A stretch of 39,020 bases of DNA from Terriglobia bacterium (GCA_021325035.1 JAJPHW010000147.1:1-39020), one strand, 5' to 3'. Positions 16,746-25,001 are shown, counted from the first letter of the stretch. Notes: generated from the sequence alone by a model not told the origin. Made by a program: numbers and translations.

Positions 16746-17387
16746 ATGAACCGAGCAAGTGAAACTCGTGGATATACTACCGGTAGCGTGCGCGGCTATT
16801 TCGCCGCATATCAGAGTGTGCTCGAAAAGATGCCATATGCCGAAATTGAGCGGGTTATTGCTTTACTTGTGCAAGTTCGGGAAGAAGCTCGATCAGTATA
16901 TCTTTTTGGCAATGGCGGAAGCGCCGCGTTAGCCTCACATTTTGCCTGCGATCTGGGGAAAGGAATTCCACGTGGTAATGAGACGAAATTATTCCGAGTT
17001 ATATCCCTCTGCGACAACATTCCTTTAATGACTGCGTGGGCCAACGACAAATCCTACGATAGTATTTTTTCCGAGCAAATTAAAAATCTTATGGTGCCTG
17101 GTGATATCGCAATCGCGATCAGTGGCAGCGGCAATTCGCCGAATGTTTTGAGAGCGCTTGAGACAGCACGGGGAATGGGTGGGACTACGCTTGGTTTAAC
17201 TGGTTTTAGGGGCGGGAAATTAAAAAACCTTTGCGATTATTGCATGATCGTTCCTTCCGATAACATGCAGGTCATTGAAGATTTTCACTTAAGTATTTGT
17301 CACGCGATTTTTCTAGGGATCTGCCAAAAGATTCAACAGCCTGTAGGCATGGCTGTCGCTGCAGGGGCCGTCCTGCAAAGTGATTAG
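16746..17387 (+). CDS. SIS-domain phosphoheptose isomerase (GmhA-like)
   Basis: A 213-aa sugar isomerase predicted to convert sedoheptulose 7-phosphate to D-glycero-D-manno-heptose 7-phosphate. The SIS phosphate-binding features are GNGGSA (55-60), ISGSGNSPNVLRALE (about 120-135) and an IEDFHLSICHAIF helix near the C-terminus carrying the conserved His. The motif ASHFACDLGKG aligns with FAEEL of E. coli GmhA, so catalytic Glu65 appears to be Asp69 here. That is a variant seen by eye and could mean a sub-family with a related substrate. A clear GAGGA (16734-16738) lies 7 bp before the ATG. An HddA-like kinase and an HddC-like nucleotidyltransferase downstream support the heptose role. Confidence 0.82.
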   Translation: MNRASETRGYTTGSVRGYFAAYQSVLEKMPYAEIERVIALLVQVREEARSVYLFGNGGSAALASHFACDLGKGIPRGNETKLFRVISLCDNIPLMTAWANDKSYDSIFSEQIKNLMVPGDIAIAISGSGNSPNVLRALETARGMGGTTLGLTGFRGGKLKNLCDYCMIVPSDNMQVIEDFHLSICHAIFLGICQKIQQPVGMAVAAGAVLQSD

Positions 17388-17409
17388 AAGCGATAGAGAG
17401 CCAAATATA

Positions 17410-18078
17410 ATGAACTTGACCAGTCAGGCGGTGCAGGTTGAGCCCGTGCGCGGTTCTCGCGATGTTGCCTGCATTGCCACTCGGGACAAGATCATGAAGA
17501 GAATTTTAGATGTGTTTGGATCTTTGATGCTTATTACACTTCTTGGTCCCTTGATGATGTTTATAGCGCTCGCATTGCTGTTGGATCAGGGTATGCCCTT
17601 GATTTACAGGCGCAGAGTAGTTGGATGCAATGGAGAGTTTGACGCCTACAAATTCCGATCGATGCGGAAGGATGCAGATCGAGTTTTACAGTTAGATTCG
17701 CAAATGCGCCTAGCTTTCGAAGAGAATTTCAAGTTGAAATCCGATCCTCGAATCACCAGGCTGGGATCATTTCTGCGCAAGTATAGCCTTGACGAGTTGC
17801 CTCAGTTGTTCAATGTGTTGTTCGGCGAGATGAGTCTGGTCGGTCCACGGATGATCACGGAGCCGGAGTTGGAGAAGTATGGCGATGGTAAGAATTTGCT
17901 GCTTAGTGTGAAGCCTGGCTTGACAGGTTATTGGCAGGTATATGGCCGCCAGGAAGTTAGTTATGCGCAGCGCGTCCAAATGGATATTGATTATATTGCT
18001 GGCTGGCGATTTGGTTGGGACCTGAAAATTCTGCTGTTGACGCCCTACCGGGTGATTCGCGGCCGAGGAGCTTATTGA
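17410..18078 (+). CDS. Short phosphoglycosyl transferase (bacterial sugar transferase, WbaP/PglC-like)
   Basis: A 222-aa monotopic initiating enzyme that should move a sugar-1-phosphate to undecaprenyl phosphate. After a short leader come KRILDVFGSLMLITLLGPLMMF (re-entrant membrane helix), the YKFRSM motif, and SLDELPQLFNVLFGEMSLVGPR with the catalytic Asp128-Glu129 dyad intact. KPGLTGYWQVYGR and the DIDYI helix complete PF02397. The ATG has GAGAG 9 bp upstream; an in-frame GTG at 17380 overlapping the isomerase gene would add ten residues. It lacks the multi-helix N-terminal half of WcaJ-type enzymes. The cluster encodes a second such enzyme at 19133, so which one starts the repeat unit is open. 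Confidence 0.9.
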   Translation: MNLTSQAVQVEPVRGSRDVACIATRDKIMKRILDVFGSLMLITLLGPLMMFIALALLLDQGMPLIYRRRVVGCNGEFDAYKFRSMRKDADRVLQLDSQMRLAFEENFKLKSDPRITRLGSFLRKYSLDELPQLFNVLFGEMSLVGPRMITEPELEKYGDGKNLLLSVKPGLTGYWQVYGRQEVSYAQRVQMDIDYIAGWRFGWDLKILLLTPYRVIRGRGAY

Positions 18079-18080
18079 TC

Positions 18081-19082
18081 TTGAAAATTTTAGTCTCTGG
18101 AGGGGCTGGTTTCGTGGGTTCGGTTTGTTGTGCCGAACTCGTAAGACAAGGGCATTCGGTGTTGGTAGTAGATGATCTGTCCAGTGGTCATGCCGCGGCG
18201 ATCCCAAGAGGTGCAACTTTTCATCGTTGTGATATTGGGAATCAAGAGGCTATGGCGGCGTTGCTACGGGATAATCCCATTGATATTGTTTTTCACTTTG
18301 CAGCCAAAGCTCTGATTGCAGAGTCGATGTCCAACCCTGGTTTTTTTTTCCGGCATAATGTGGCTGCGGGAATCATATTTTTAGAAACATTGCGGAATGC
18401 CGGTATAAGCAAATTTGTCTTTTCTTCTTCGGCCGCCGTATACGGGGCTCCCCGGGAAACCCCAATTCATGAGTCTCATCCCAAGCAACCAGTCAATTCG
18501 TATGGTGAAACCAAGCTCATGTTTGAGCGGATTTTAGATTGGTATGTCTCCGCTTATGGTTGGACAGCCGTTTCTTTTCGATACTTCAATGCCTGTGGCG
18601 CGACTGCAGAGATAGGAGAGGATCACCGTCCTGAAACTCACGTTATACCTTTATTATTGAGGGCCGCTTCTCGAGGCGGCGAGTTTCACATACACGGTGA
18701 TAATTACGCGACACCCGACGGAACCTGCATGCGCGACTATGTGCACGTCGAGGATATCGCTGCTGCTCATCTGTTGGCTCTGCAAGTTGCTGAGGGAGCG
18801 AAGGCTTACAATATCGGTACGGGGCACAGTTATTCAGTGCTCGAAGTGTGCCAAGCGGTTGAAGAGGTCACAGGACATTCGATCGATGTGCGCAAAGGGC
18901 CGCGACGCCCGGGCGATCCTCCCGTTCTATGTGCGAGCCCGGACAAACTCAAAGAGGAGTTGGGCTGGAACCCGAAACATTCTGACTTGCATAGCATTAT
19001 TCGCAGTGCGTGGCATTGGAAACGTTCGCATCCCGATGGTTATATAAGTGAGAATCAAGAACTGGTAACTTTTGCAAGATGA
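18081..19082 (+). CDS. galE: UDP-glucose 4-epimerase-like SDR (GalE family)
   Basis: A 333-aa extended SDR, close to the 338 residues of E. coli GalE. The N-terminus MKILVSGGAGFVGS carries the NAD-binding GGAGFVG (7-13). SSSAAVYG supplies the catalytic Ser, and Y141-G-E-T-K145 is the YxxxK pair. The NACGA and PDGTCMRDYVHVEDIA stretches are typical of GalE. It would supply UDP-galactose or UDP-GalNAc-type donors. A TTG start at 18081 sits 10 bp after GAGGAG (18065-18070) and begins exactly at the first beta strand. TTG at 18075, overlapping the upstream stop, is an alternative, and longer versions run into the previous gene. Confidence 0.88.
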   Translation: MKILVSGGAGFVGSVCCAELVRQGHSVLVVDDLSSGHAAAIPRGATFHRCDIGNQEAMAALLRDNPIDIVFHFAAKALIAESMSNPGFFFRHNVAAGIIFLETLRNAGISKFVFSSSAAVYGAPRETPIHESHPKQPVNSYGETKLMFERILDWYVSAYGWTAVSFRYFNACGATAEIGEDHRPETHVIPLLLRAASRGGEFHIHGDNYATPDGTCMRDYVHVEDIAAAHLLALQVAEGAKAYNIGTGHSYSVLEVCQAVEEVTGHSIDVRKGPRRPGDPPVLCASPDKLKEELGWNPKHSDLHSIIRSAWHWKRSHPDGYISENQELVTFAR

Positions 19083-19132
19083 AGCTTGCGACTGCTTGTT
19101 CGATGGTATGAGTTCCGATTGGATGGATATTC

Positions 19133-20563
19133 GTGAAAGCTAAGAGACTTAGATACTTGATACTTGCGGCCGATCTTATATGGATGCCGGTGGCATTGTA
19201 TTTGAGCTATACAGTGCGCCATGGGGTCGCTCATACCCATACTTTTTGGTTGACGTACCTCCAGTTCATTCTGGTCGCGAGTGCTCTGTGGGTTGGATTG
19301 TTCTCAGCTATGAAGCTGGACGGCTTCCGCATGGGATGGTATATGCCGGCCGTGGCATCGCAGTTGATACTCGGAATCGGCACGTTAATACTACTGCTTC
19401 TTGCCATTGATGATTTGGCCCGCTTTTATGTCTCACGGCTTCTCCTAGGTTATTTCGGTGCGCTTTTGTTTGCCGGTTGCGTTTGCATTCGCCGTGGAGT
19501 ACATGCGTTTTTGCGATCTCGCTATCTGGAGTGGGCAGTGCGCCGAGTTATAGTGGTTGGCAGCGGACCGGTGGCGCGTGAAATTGCCGCAAAATTTGGG
19601 CGACATCCGGAGTTGCTTTGTCAGGTCGTCGGATTCCTCTGCTCTGAGGATGCGGGGCTGGATTTACATCCACAAGGACCTTCTGAAGGTTACTTGAATA
19701 TATCAACTCTGGGAATTATCGATCTGCTGCGGAATCGCGGCGTGGACGAGGTGATAGTCGCGCTTCCTAGTATGGATTCTGGTGTCATGAATTTGGCGGC
19801 TCGTTGCCGGATACAAGGTATCAGGGTTAGTGTTGTTCCCCATCCTTACGAGTTGTATCTGTCAAAACCGGAACTTGTCGATGTCGGGGGACTTCCGGTT
19901 CTACAACTGCATCAAGCGAATGCAGCTTTTGCCGATTCTATTTGGAAACGCGGGCTGGATGTTGTTTTTGGTTTGATTCTTGCCGTTCTGACTCTGCCGC
20001 TGGTGCTTGCGGGAATCTTGGTATTACGGAAAAGGCCAGGCGGCGGCATGTCTTTCGAACGGCGCTGCGGGCGTCTGGGGGAAACATTCTCAATGTTGCG
20101 TTTGAACTCAGAACGAGATCGGGCAGGAATTTCCAGATGGGAAAGTATGCTGCAACGGTTAAGTATTACCGAGCTTCCGCAATTATGGAACGTATTACGC
20201 GGCGACATGAGCTTAGTTGGTCCGCGCCCGGAGTCTCCTGAACGCGTGAAACACTACTCGGACTGGCAACGCCAGCGTTTGAATGTAAAGCCGGGAATGA
20301 CTGGAATGGCGCAGGTACATGGATTACGTGAACAGAATTCTTCCGAGGAGAAGACACGATACGACTTACAGTACATGCTAAACAGCTCCCCCTTTCTGGA
20401 CTTATCACTGATGATGCAAACCGCGTGGACTTTGATCATGCGGTTCATCCGTTTGCCCGGTGCTCCGCGTCAGCAAACTGACAATCAGACAGACCCCGTT
20501 CTAAATCGTGTTTTCGAAGGAACCATACCCAATGCTCATCGGGCGCAGTCCAGTACGAATTAG
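19133..20563 (+). CDS. Long WcaJ-like phosphoglycosyl transferase with altered catalytic dyad
   Basis: A 476-aa protein with the layout of WcaJ/EpsL-type enzymes: four N-terminal transmembrane helices (about 5-125), a Rossmann-like CoA_binding_3 domain (VIVVGSGPVAREIAAKFG at about 138-160), another membrane helix (GLDVVFGLILAVLTLPLV), and a sugar-transferase domain. The MSLVGPRPESPERV and KPGMTGMAQVHGLR motifs are present. Two catalytic positions deviate. The usual K-x-R-S-M reads LRLNS, and the Asp-Glu dyad before LPQL reads Thr346-Glu347 (codon ACC at 20168-20170). In PglC-type enzymes that Asp is the nucleophile. It may be inactive, regulatory, or use different chemistry. It starts at a GTG 50 bp after galE; no in-frame ATG is closer. 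Confidence 0.85.
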   Translation: MKAKRLRYLILAADLIWMPVALYLSYTVRHGVAHTHTFWLTYLQFILVASALWVGLFSAMKLDGFRMGWYMPAVASQLILGIGTLILLLLAIDDLARFYVSRLLLGYFGALLFAGCVCIRRGVHAFLRSRYLEWAVRRVIVVGSGPVAREIAAKFGRHPELLCQVVGFLCSEDAGLDLHPQGPSEGYLNISTLGIIDLLRNRGVDEVIVALPSMDSGVMNLAARCRIQGIRVSVVPHPYELYLSKPELVDVGGLPVLQLHQANAAFADSIWKRGLDVVFGLILAVLTLPLVLAGILVLRKRPGGGMSFERRCGRLGETFSMLRLNSERDRAGISRWESMLQRLSITELPQLWNVLRGDMSLVGPRPESPERVKHYSDWQRQRLNVKPGMTGMAQVHGLREQNSSEEKTRYDLQYMLNSSPFLDLSLMMQTAWTLIMRFIRLPGAPRQQTDNQTDPVLNRVFEGTIPNAHRAQSSTN

Positions 20564-21611
20564 TTTTGGTGGTGGCGGAACAGATCTGCCCGCATACTAC
20601 GAGCAGTTTGGCGGAGAAGTATTAAGTGTATCGATCAATAAATACTTCTATACCATTCTAGGGGCCAGACATGATGGGCGTGTCCAAGTAATCTCTTCTG
20701 ATTTGCGAGTCTTTGAGAGTTGGAAAGATATCGCAAACTTACCTATTCAAGATAGCGAACTGGAGATTCCGCTAGCAGCGATAAAAGATCTAGGAGGCAA
20801 CCTTGCTGTGGATCTATTTCTTGCTTCGGAGATTCCTCCCGGAACCGGGTTGGGATCCTCCGCCAGCGTTTGTGTAAATATTATCAAAACGCTCACGCAT
20901 TACCTACATCGGCCTATTTCTAAATATGATCTGGCGGAGCGCGCTTTTCATATCGCGCGCAACACATTGCACAAACGTGTGGGCAAGCAAGATGAATACG
21001 CCGCCGCTTTTGGCGGGCTGAACTATATCACTTTCAGCTCGGATGGATCTGTACAGGTCGAACCTGTGCATTTGGACGAAATTGTTTTGCGCGAATTTCA
21101 ATCTAGCTTGATGCTGTTCTTTACCGGATCCGCGCACCACTCCTGGACAATTTTGGCCGAACAGGAGAAATCCACTCGCTCACATTCAGGGGGCACACTG
21201 GAAGCGCTGCATGAAGTAAAGGCACTGGCGACCAAAATGCGTCGTGCTTTGGAAATGGGCAAGATTGACGAGTTTGGTAGGTTGCTCGATGAAGGTTGGC
21301 GTGCGAAGCGGCGTGTGTCAGATAAAATTTCGACTCCCAGGATTGACCATCTTTATATGCGTGCCCGCGAAGCCGGGGCAATCGGCGGCAAGATAACAGG
21401 GGCTGGCGGTGGAGGATTCTTATTACTTTGTTGCGAACCACCCTTCCAACAACAAGTGCGAGAAGCCTTGGCTGAGGAGGGAGTTCAGGAAATGAACTTT
21501 GCCTTTGACTTTCAGGGGGCCCAGGTGATCGTGAATGACCCGTTCATCGATGGCGATGTTCAAGGAGGGAAGCAGTGGATATTTGTGCCTGCTTCGATAG
21601 GGGCACGATGA
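20532..21611 (+). CDS. hddA: GHMP kinase, D-glycero-D-manno-heptose 7-phosphate kinase-like (HddA-like)
   Basis: A 359-aa kinase predicted to phosphorylate D-glycero-alpha-D-manno-heptose 7-phosphate at C1. RSPVRISFGGGGTDLPAYY at the N-terminus is the signature of the HddA/fucokinase-like group. The GHMP ATP loop PPGTGLGSSAS is at about 102-112, and the C-terminal GKITGAGGGGF near 286-296 is motif 3. The ATG has GAAGGA 10 bp upstream and lies inside the end of the previous gene (32-bp overlap). A GTG at 20508 is possible but would begin in unrelated sequence. The GmhA-like isomerase upstream and the nucleotidyltransferase directly downstream support the heptose pathway. Confidence 0.85.
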   Translation: MLIGRSPVRISFGGGGTDLPAYYEQFGGEVLSVSINKYFYTILGARHDGRVQVISSDLRVFESWKDIANLPIQDSELEIPLAAIKDLGGNLAVDLFLASEIPPGTGLGSSASVCVNIIKTLTHYLHRPISKYDLAERAFHIARNTLHKRVGKQDEYAAAFGGLNYITFSSDGSVQVEPVHLDEIVLREFQSSLMLFFTGSAHHSWTILAEQEKSTRSHSGGTLEALHEVKALATKMRRALEMGKIDEFGRLLDEGWRAKRRVSDKISTPRIDHLYMRAREAGAIGGKITGAGGGGFLLLCCEPPFQQQVREALAEEGVQEMNFAFDFQGAQVIVNDPFIDGDVQGGKQWIFVPASIGAR

Positions 21612-21615
21612 GGGC

Positions 21616-21639
21616 AGAGAAGCGCACAGAGAAGCGCAC
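21616..21639 (+). repeat. Perfect 12-bp tandem duplication in an intergenic gap
   Basis: AGAGAAGCGCAC occurs twice back to back, five bases after the kinase stop codon. It accounts for over a third of the 66-bp gap to the next gene and looks like a recent slippage duplication. It adds spacing between the two heptose genes but has no evident signal function. Confidence 0.8.
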
Positions 21640-21677
21640 TTTGAGCCAAGAAGATATCTTTACAGGTCAATACTAGG

Positions 21678-22379
21678 GTGAAAGCATTCCTTCTGGCTGC
21701 GGGTCATGGTACACGCCTGCGGCCCTTAACTGACCATACACCGAAATGCCTCCTGCCCATTCGTGGCGTGCCTTTGCTTGGAATTTGGTTGCAAATCTGT
21801 GCTGCGCTAGGAATTGATGAGGTACTTATCAACATTCATTATCGCGCAGACCAAGTCAGAGAATTTCTCAACCAGCGAGATCCGCATCCGAAAGTGATTG
21901 TTGTGGAAGAGAAAGAACTGCTGGGAAGTGGCGGAACACTACGAGCGAACCAGAAATGGGTGGCTGGGGAAGATCTTTTCTGGGTGTTCTACGCGGATGT
22001 GCTCAACAGCAATGATCTCCATTCCATGATGGATGCTCATCGTCGAAGCAGTCCAGCCGTAACCCTCGGCGTTTATCGAGTTCCTGATCCATCACGCTGT
22101 GGCATTGTCGAACTGTCTGCAGACAATGTCGTGGAAAGATTTGTGGAGAAGCCTCGCCAGCCTGCGAGTGATCTGGCCTTTTCTGGGATTATGATTGGAA
22201 CACCCGCTTTTCTTGAGGCCATACCGCCCGGCAAGTCTGATATTGGGTACGACGTGCTTCCAAAATTGGGAGGGCAAATGATTGCTTATCCGATTACGGG
22301 GTATCTTCTCGATATTGGTACGATGGACAATTATGAACAGGCACAAATCACTTGGCCGGGTTTGCCTCTACCGGTTTAA
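21678..22379 (+). CDS. hddC: Nucleotidyltransferase, heptose 1-phosphate guanylyltransferase-like (HddC-like)
   Basis: A 233-aa sugar-phosphate nucleotidyltransferase. The N-terminal LLAAGHGTRLRPLTDHTPKCLLPI (from residue 5) holds the G-x-G-T-R nucleotide loop and the PK lysine (Lys23). FWVFYADVLNS supplies the metal-binding Asp, and VERFVEKP is the following conserved strand. The length matches HddC/RmlA-like single-domain enzymes with no C-terminal left-handed helix. In context it should make GDP-D-glycero-alpha-D-manno-heptose from the 1-phosphate. Base specificity (GTP versus CTP or UTP) cannot be read directly. The start is a GTG at 21678 with a weak AGG upstream. Confidence 0.85.
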   Translation: MKAFLLAAGHGTRLRPLTDHTPKCLLPIRGVPLLGIWLQICAALGIDEVLINIHYRADQVREFLNQRDPHPKVIVVEEKELLGSGGTLRANQKWVAGEDLFWVFYADVLNSNDLHSMMDAHRRSSPAVTLGVYRVPDPSRCGIVELSADNVVERFVEKPRQPASDLAFSGIMIGTPAFLEAIPPGKSDIGYDVLPKLGGQMIAYPITGYLLDIGTMDNYEQAQITWPGLPLPV

Positions 22380-22409
22380 ATATTCTAATTACGGAGTTAA
22401 GCCTTCATT

Positions 22410-23090
22410 ATGGTGAACGGTATAGTTTTCGATCTGGACGGAGTCATTGTAAACAGCCATCCAGCACACAAGCGTGCTTGGCGACATTTTCTTAATGGTC
22501 TGGGAAAAAAAACATCGGAAGCGGATTTGGATTTTATTCTTGAGGGGCGGAAACGAGAGGATATTCTACGTCACTTTCTCGGCGATCTTTCTGATGAAGA
22601 ATTGGCCCGATTCGGCAGGCAGAAAGACGAGTTCTTTCAGAAAGTGGCCGAAGAAGTCCCTGCAGTCCCAGGTGTGCTCCAGTTCTTAAAAGAATTAGCC
22701 GTGGCGGGATTACCCTGCGCAATTGCTACATCCGCCAGTCGCCGTCGGACGCAACTAACATTGGAAAGGCTTTCGCTGACCAAACATTTCCGCGCGGTAG
22801 TAACTGGCGACGATGTTACTCAAGGTAAGCCTGATCCGGCGATCTACCGGCTTGCCGCGCAGAAGTTAAATCTTTCACCTGAATACCTGCTGGCCATAGA
22901 GGATGCCCCTGCAGGTGTGAAAGCCGCGACTTCCGCAGGCATGTTGTGCATCGGAGTTGGTAGTCCTTTGAAGGCAGGTGATCTCCGCAAAGCTGGTGCC
23001 GGGCACGTTATTCCAGACTTCGCCAATGTTAGTTTGCAAAGTTTAGCCGAGAGTATACTTCCGAGAGCTGCACAAATCGTGCAAGTCTAA
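22410..23090 (+). CDS. HAD-IA phosphatase, beta-phosphoglucomutase-like
   Basis: A 226-aa HAD hydrolase. Motif I is FDLDGVIVNS (nucleophile Asp8, general acid Asp10), motif II Ser is in IATSAS, motif III Lys is in QGKPDPAIY, and motif IV is AIEDAPAGVKAA. An alpha-helical C1 cap at about 16-80 places it with beta-phosphoglucomutase/phosphonatase-like enzymes and not with the capless GmhB family. Its place right after the HddA- and HddC-like genes suggests it provides the missing 7-phosphate removal from heptose 1,7-bisphosphate. That is inference; a mutase or general sugar-phosphate phosphatase is also possible. GGAG lies 13 bp before the ATG. Confidence 0.85.
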   Translation: MVNGIVFDLDGVIVNSHPAHKRAWRHFLNGLGKKTSEADLDFILEGRKREDILRHFLGDLSDEELARFGRQKDEFFQKVAEEVPAVPGVLQFLKELAVAGLPCAIATSASRRRTQLTLERLSLTKHFRAVVTGDDVTQGKPDPAIYRLAAQKLNLSPEYLLAIEDAPAGVKAATSAGMLCIGVGSPLKAGDLRKAGAGHVIPDFANVSLQSLAESILPRAAQIVQV

Positions 23091-23115
23091 TGCAGTCCTA
23101 AAACAACGAAGCGAA

Positions 23116-23127
23116 GCTAGCGCTAGC
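23116..23127. repeat. 12-bp perfect palindrome
   Basis: GCTAGCGCTAGC lies in the 66-bp gap before the beta-helix gene. It is self-complementary and also internally repetitive (GCTAGC twice). With no loop or T-tract it is not a terminator. It could be a chance sequence or a small operator. Confidence 0.4.
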
Positions 23128-23156
23128 GCCAATTCTATCGCATCTTGGGGGCCGAT

Positions 23157-25001
23157 ATGAGCTATCAGAAAACACGATCATTTCAATTCATCAGTTTTGC
23201 GTGGCTGATATTCGGTTATGCAGGTGGAGGCTGGGCGCAATCGGCTGTAAATGTCTCCGTAAAACCTGATACGGATATTGGCGCTGCCGTTAACGCGGCC
23301 ATTATATCCCTGCCCAATAAAATGGGGACAATCCAGCTTCCCGCGGGTTCGTTTATCCAGACTTCGCCTATCAAAATCTCAGGCAGTAATGTGCATGTGG
23401 TGGGATCTTCTTCAGGAACTACGATTAAATACAATCCAGCTAAGTACAATCTCCTCGACTCCGCCGATTTAGTGGATGGGTGGCGCGCCGCGGGTGCCGG
23501 CTTGAGTTCGCTCAACGCTTTTGGGGAGGACCATCCAGATCCAATGGAAGGATCGGCTTACCTCTCGGTGAACGTTGGCGCGGGATATGCACGAGTAATG
23601 AAATCCATACCGGTAACGAACTTCACCGCATTCACGAAGATTGGAGTCTGGTATGCACTAAATCTTACCAATGCTCCCGGCCCGTTTGAGTTCTTTGTGT
23701 CGGATGGTGCGCGCACTGCGTTCTGGTCGCTGACTCCGGCGAGCATATATGCGACTTGGAAGTTCGGGGGGCTCGATCCGTCGAAACCCTCTGGAAGTGA
23801 TAGCGGCATCCCAGATATGACGCGTATCACGACGATTGGTTTCCGCAAACTCTCGCCCCAGACGAAGTATTATTTCGACGCGGTTTCACTATATACACCA
23901 ACGGGACCGGCTTTTGAGTTTTCTTCGTGTACGCAGTGTTCCTTGGAAAATTTGAATATTCAGTGGGAACCCGCCGCAGATTCGGATGCAGCAATCTTAG
24001 CTGATCAGAATACTCGGCAATTGATCGTGAGTAATGTTCATACGCACGGGGGTGCCGAAGGCATCAGTTTTGCGGGTCCGAGCTCTGGTAATACCTGTCA
24101 AGGGTGTGTGGTGGAATTTGCTTCACAAAACGGCATCAGCTTAAGAGGAAACACAAGCGGCAACGAGTTGCTGAATGCACAAGCCAATCGTAACGTTGTG
24201 GGGATATACGTAGCCGGCGCAGCATCGGGGAACACAATTTCGGGTGCGCGCTGTGTACGCAATGACGGCGCCGGAATTTTTGTTGACGGCAATAGTAATC
24301 AAATCACGAATCCCAACATTGAAACCTGGATGACTTTCGGGCTGGTGATTTTGGGGGCACATAACTCCGTTTCGGGAGTTACAGCCAGCTCGTCTGTTGG
24401 CGAGAGCGCAGTGCAGTTGATTGGTGGAGCGGCCGACAATACGCTCTCAGATATCAACATTTTACAGTCTGGAGGAAGCGGCCTTGATCTGGGAGGTGGT
24501 GTAAAACCTCAGATTCATAACACGGCCACAGACATCATAGTCCATAACTCCGGTAGCAGTTCATGGCATGGCGGGCCCAAAGCGAGTTCGGAAGGCCGCG
24601 GTCTTTGTTTATGCAATGCGAAAGACAACACGATTACCCGTTTGCGAATTTATGATACTGCTCAAAAGAGCACAGTTCCGGGAGCTGAGGGAATCATTGT
24701 GAACAATGGTTCGTCGGGGAATATTCTTGAGGATGTTGTCATATCGAACGCCCGGCATGAGGGTATCACGCTTTGGGATGCATCTGACAATACATTTCGC
24801 AATGTACGTCTCGTTGGCAATGGCATGCGGGAAGGTGGTGGTGCCGGAATCAGGATTGATTCAGGCACCAAGAACACAATTCTTGAAAATGTTTGCTACT
24901 GGATGAATGGGGGTGGGGGAGTAAAGAATTTGAGTCAATCATCCATCGTACGAAATGCCAAACAGGTACCGGGTTTAAACCCGGAAATGCCCTGCCAATA
25001 A
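23157..25001 (+). CDS. Secreted right-handed parallel beta-helix protein, possible polysaccharide lyase or epimerase
   Basis: A 614-aa secreted protein. The signal peptide ends near AGGGWAQ (about 28). The first helix coils (about 30-100) begin with a pectate-lyase-like opening, AAVNAAIISLPNKMGTIQLPAG. A segment at about 100-255, rich in aromatic beta strands (KIGVWYALNLTN, TKYYFDAVSLYT), interrupts the helix and resembles a jelly-roll sugar-binding insert. Coils resume with N-x-I/V turns such as GNTISGARCVRNDGAGIFVDGNSNQITN up to about 600. Cysteine pairs CTQC and CQGC lie at coil turns. As the last gene of the polysaccharide cluster it may cut, edit or bind the polymer. The ATG with GGGGG five bases upstream is preferred over a TTG at 23145. 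Confidence 0.85.
   Translation: MSYQKTRSFQFISFAWLIFGYAGGGWAQSAVNVSVKPDTDIGAAVNAAIISLPNKMGTIQLPAGSFIQTSPIKISGSNVHVVGSSSGTTIKYNPAKYNLLDSADLVDGWRAAGAGLSSLNAFGEDHPDPMEGSAYLSVNVGAGYARVMKSIPVTNFTAFTKIGVWYALNLTNAPGPFEFFVSDGARTAFWSLTPASIYATWKFGGLDPSKPSGSDSGIPDMTRITTIGFRKLSPQTKYYFDAVSLYTPTGPAFEFSSCTQCSLENLNIQWEPAADSDAAILADQNTRQLIVSNVHTHGGAEGISFAGPSSGNTCQGCVVEFASQNGISLRGNTSGNELLNAQANRNVVGIYVAGAASGNTISGARCVRNDGAGIFVDGNSNQITNPNIETWMTFGLVILGAHNSVSGVTASSSVGESAVQLIGGAADNTLSDINILQSGGSGLDLGGGVKPQIHNTATDIIVHNSGSSSWHGGPKASSEGRGLCLCNAKDNTITRLRIYDTAQKSTVPGAEGIIVNNGSSGNILEDVVISNARHEGITLWDASDNTFRNVRLVGNGMREGGGAGIRIDSGTKNTILENVCYWMNGGGGVKNLSQSSIVRNAKQVPGLNPEMPCQ

Noticed and set aside
1608-25001. Possibility that the cluster is a defence or toxin island.
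   Set aside because: All genes fit polysaccharide synthesis and export; no nuclease, NTPase, integrase or toxin-antitoxin pair is seen.
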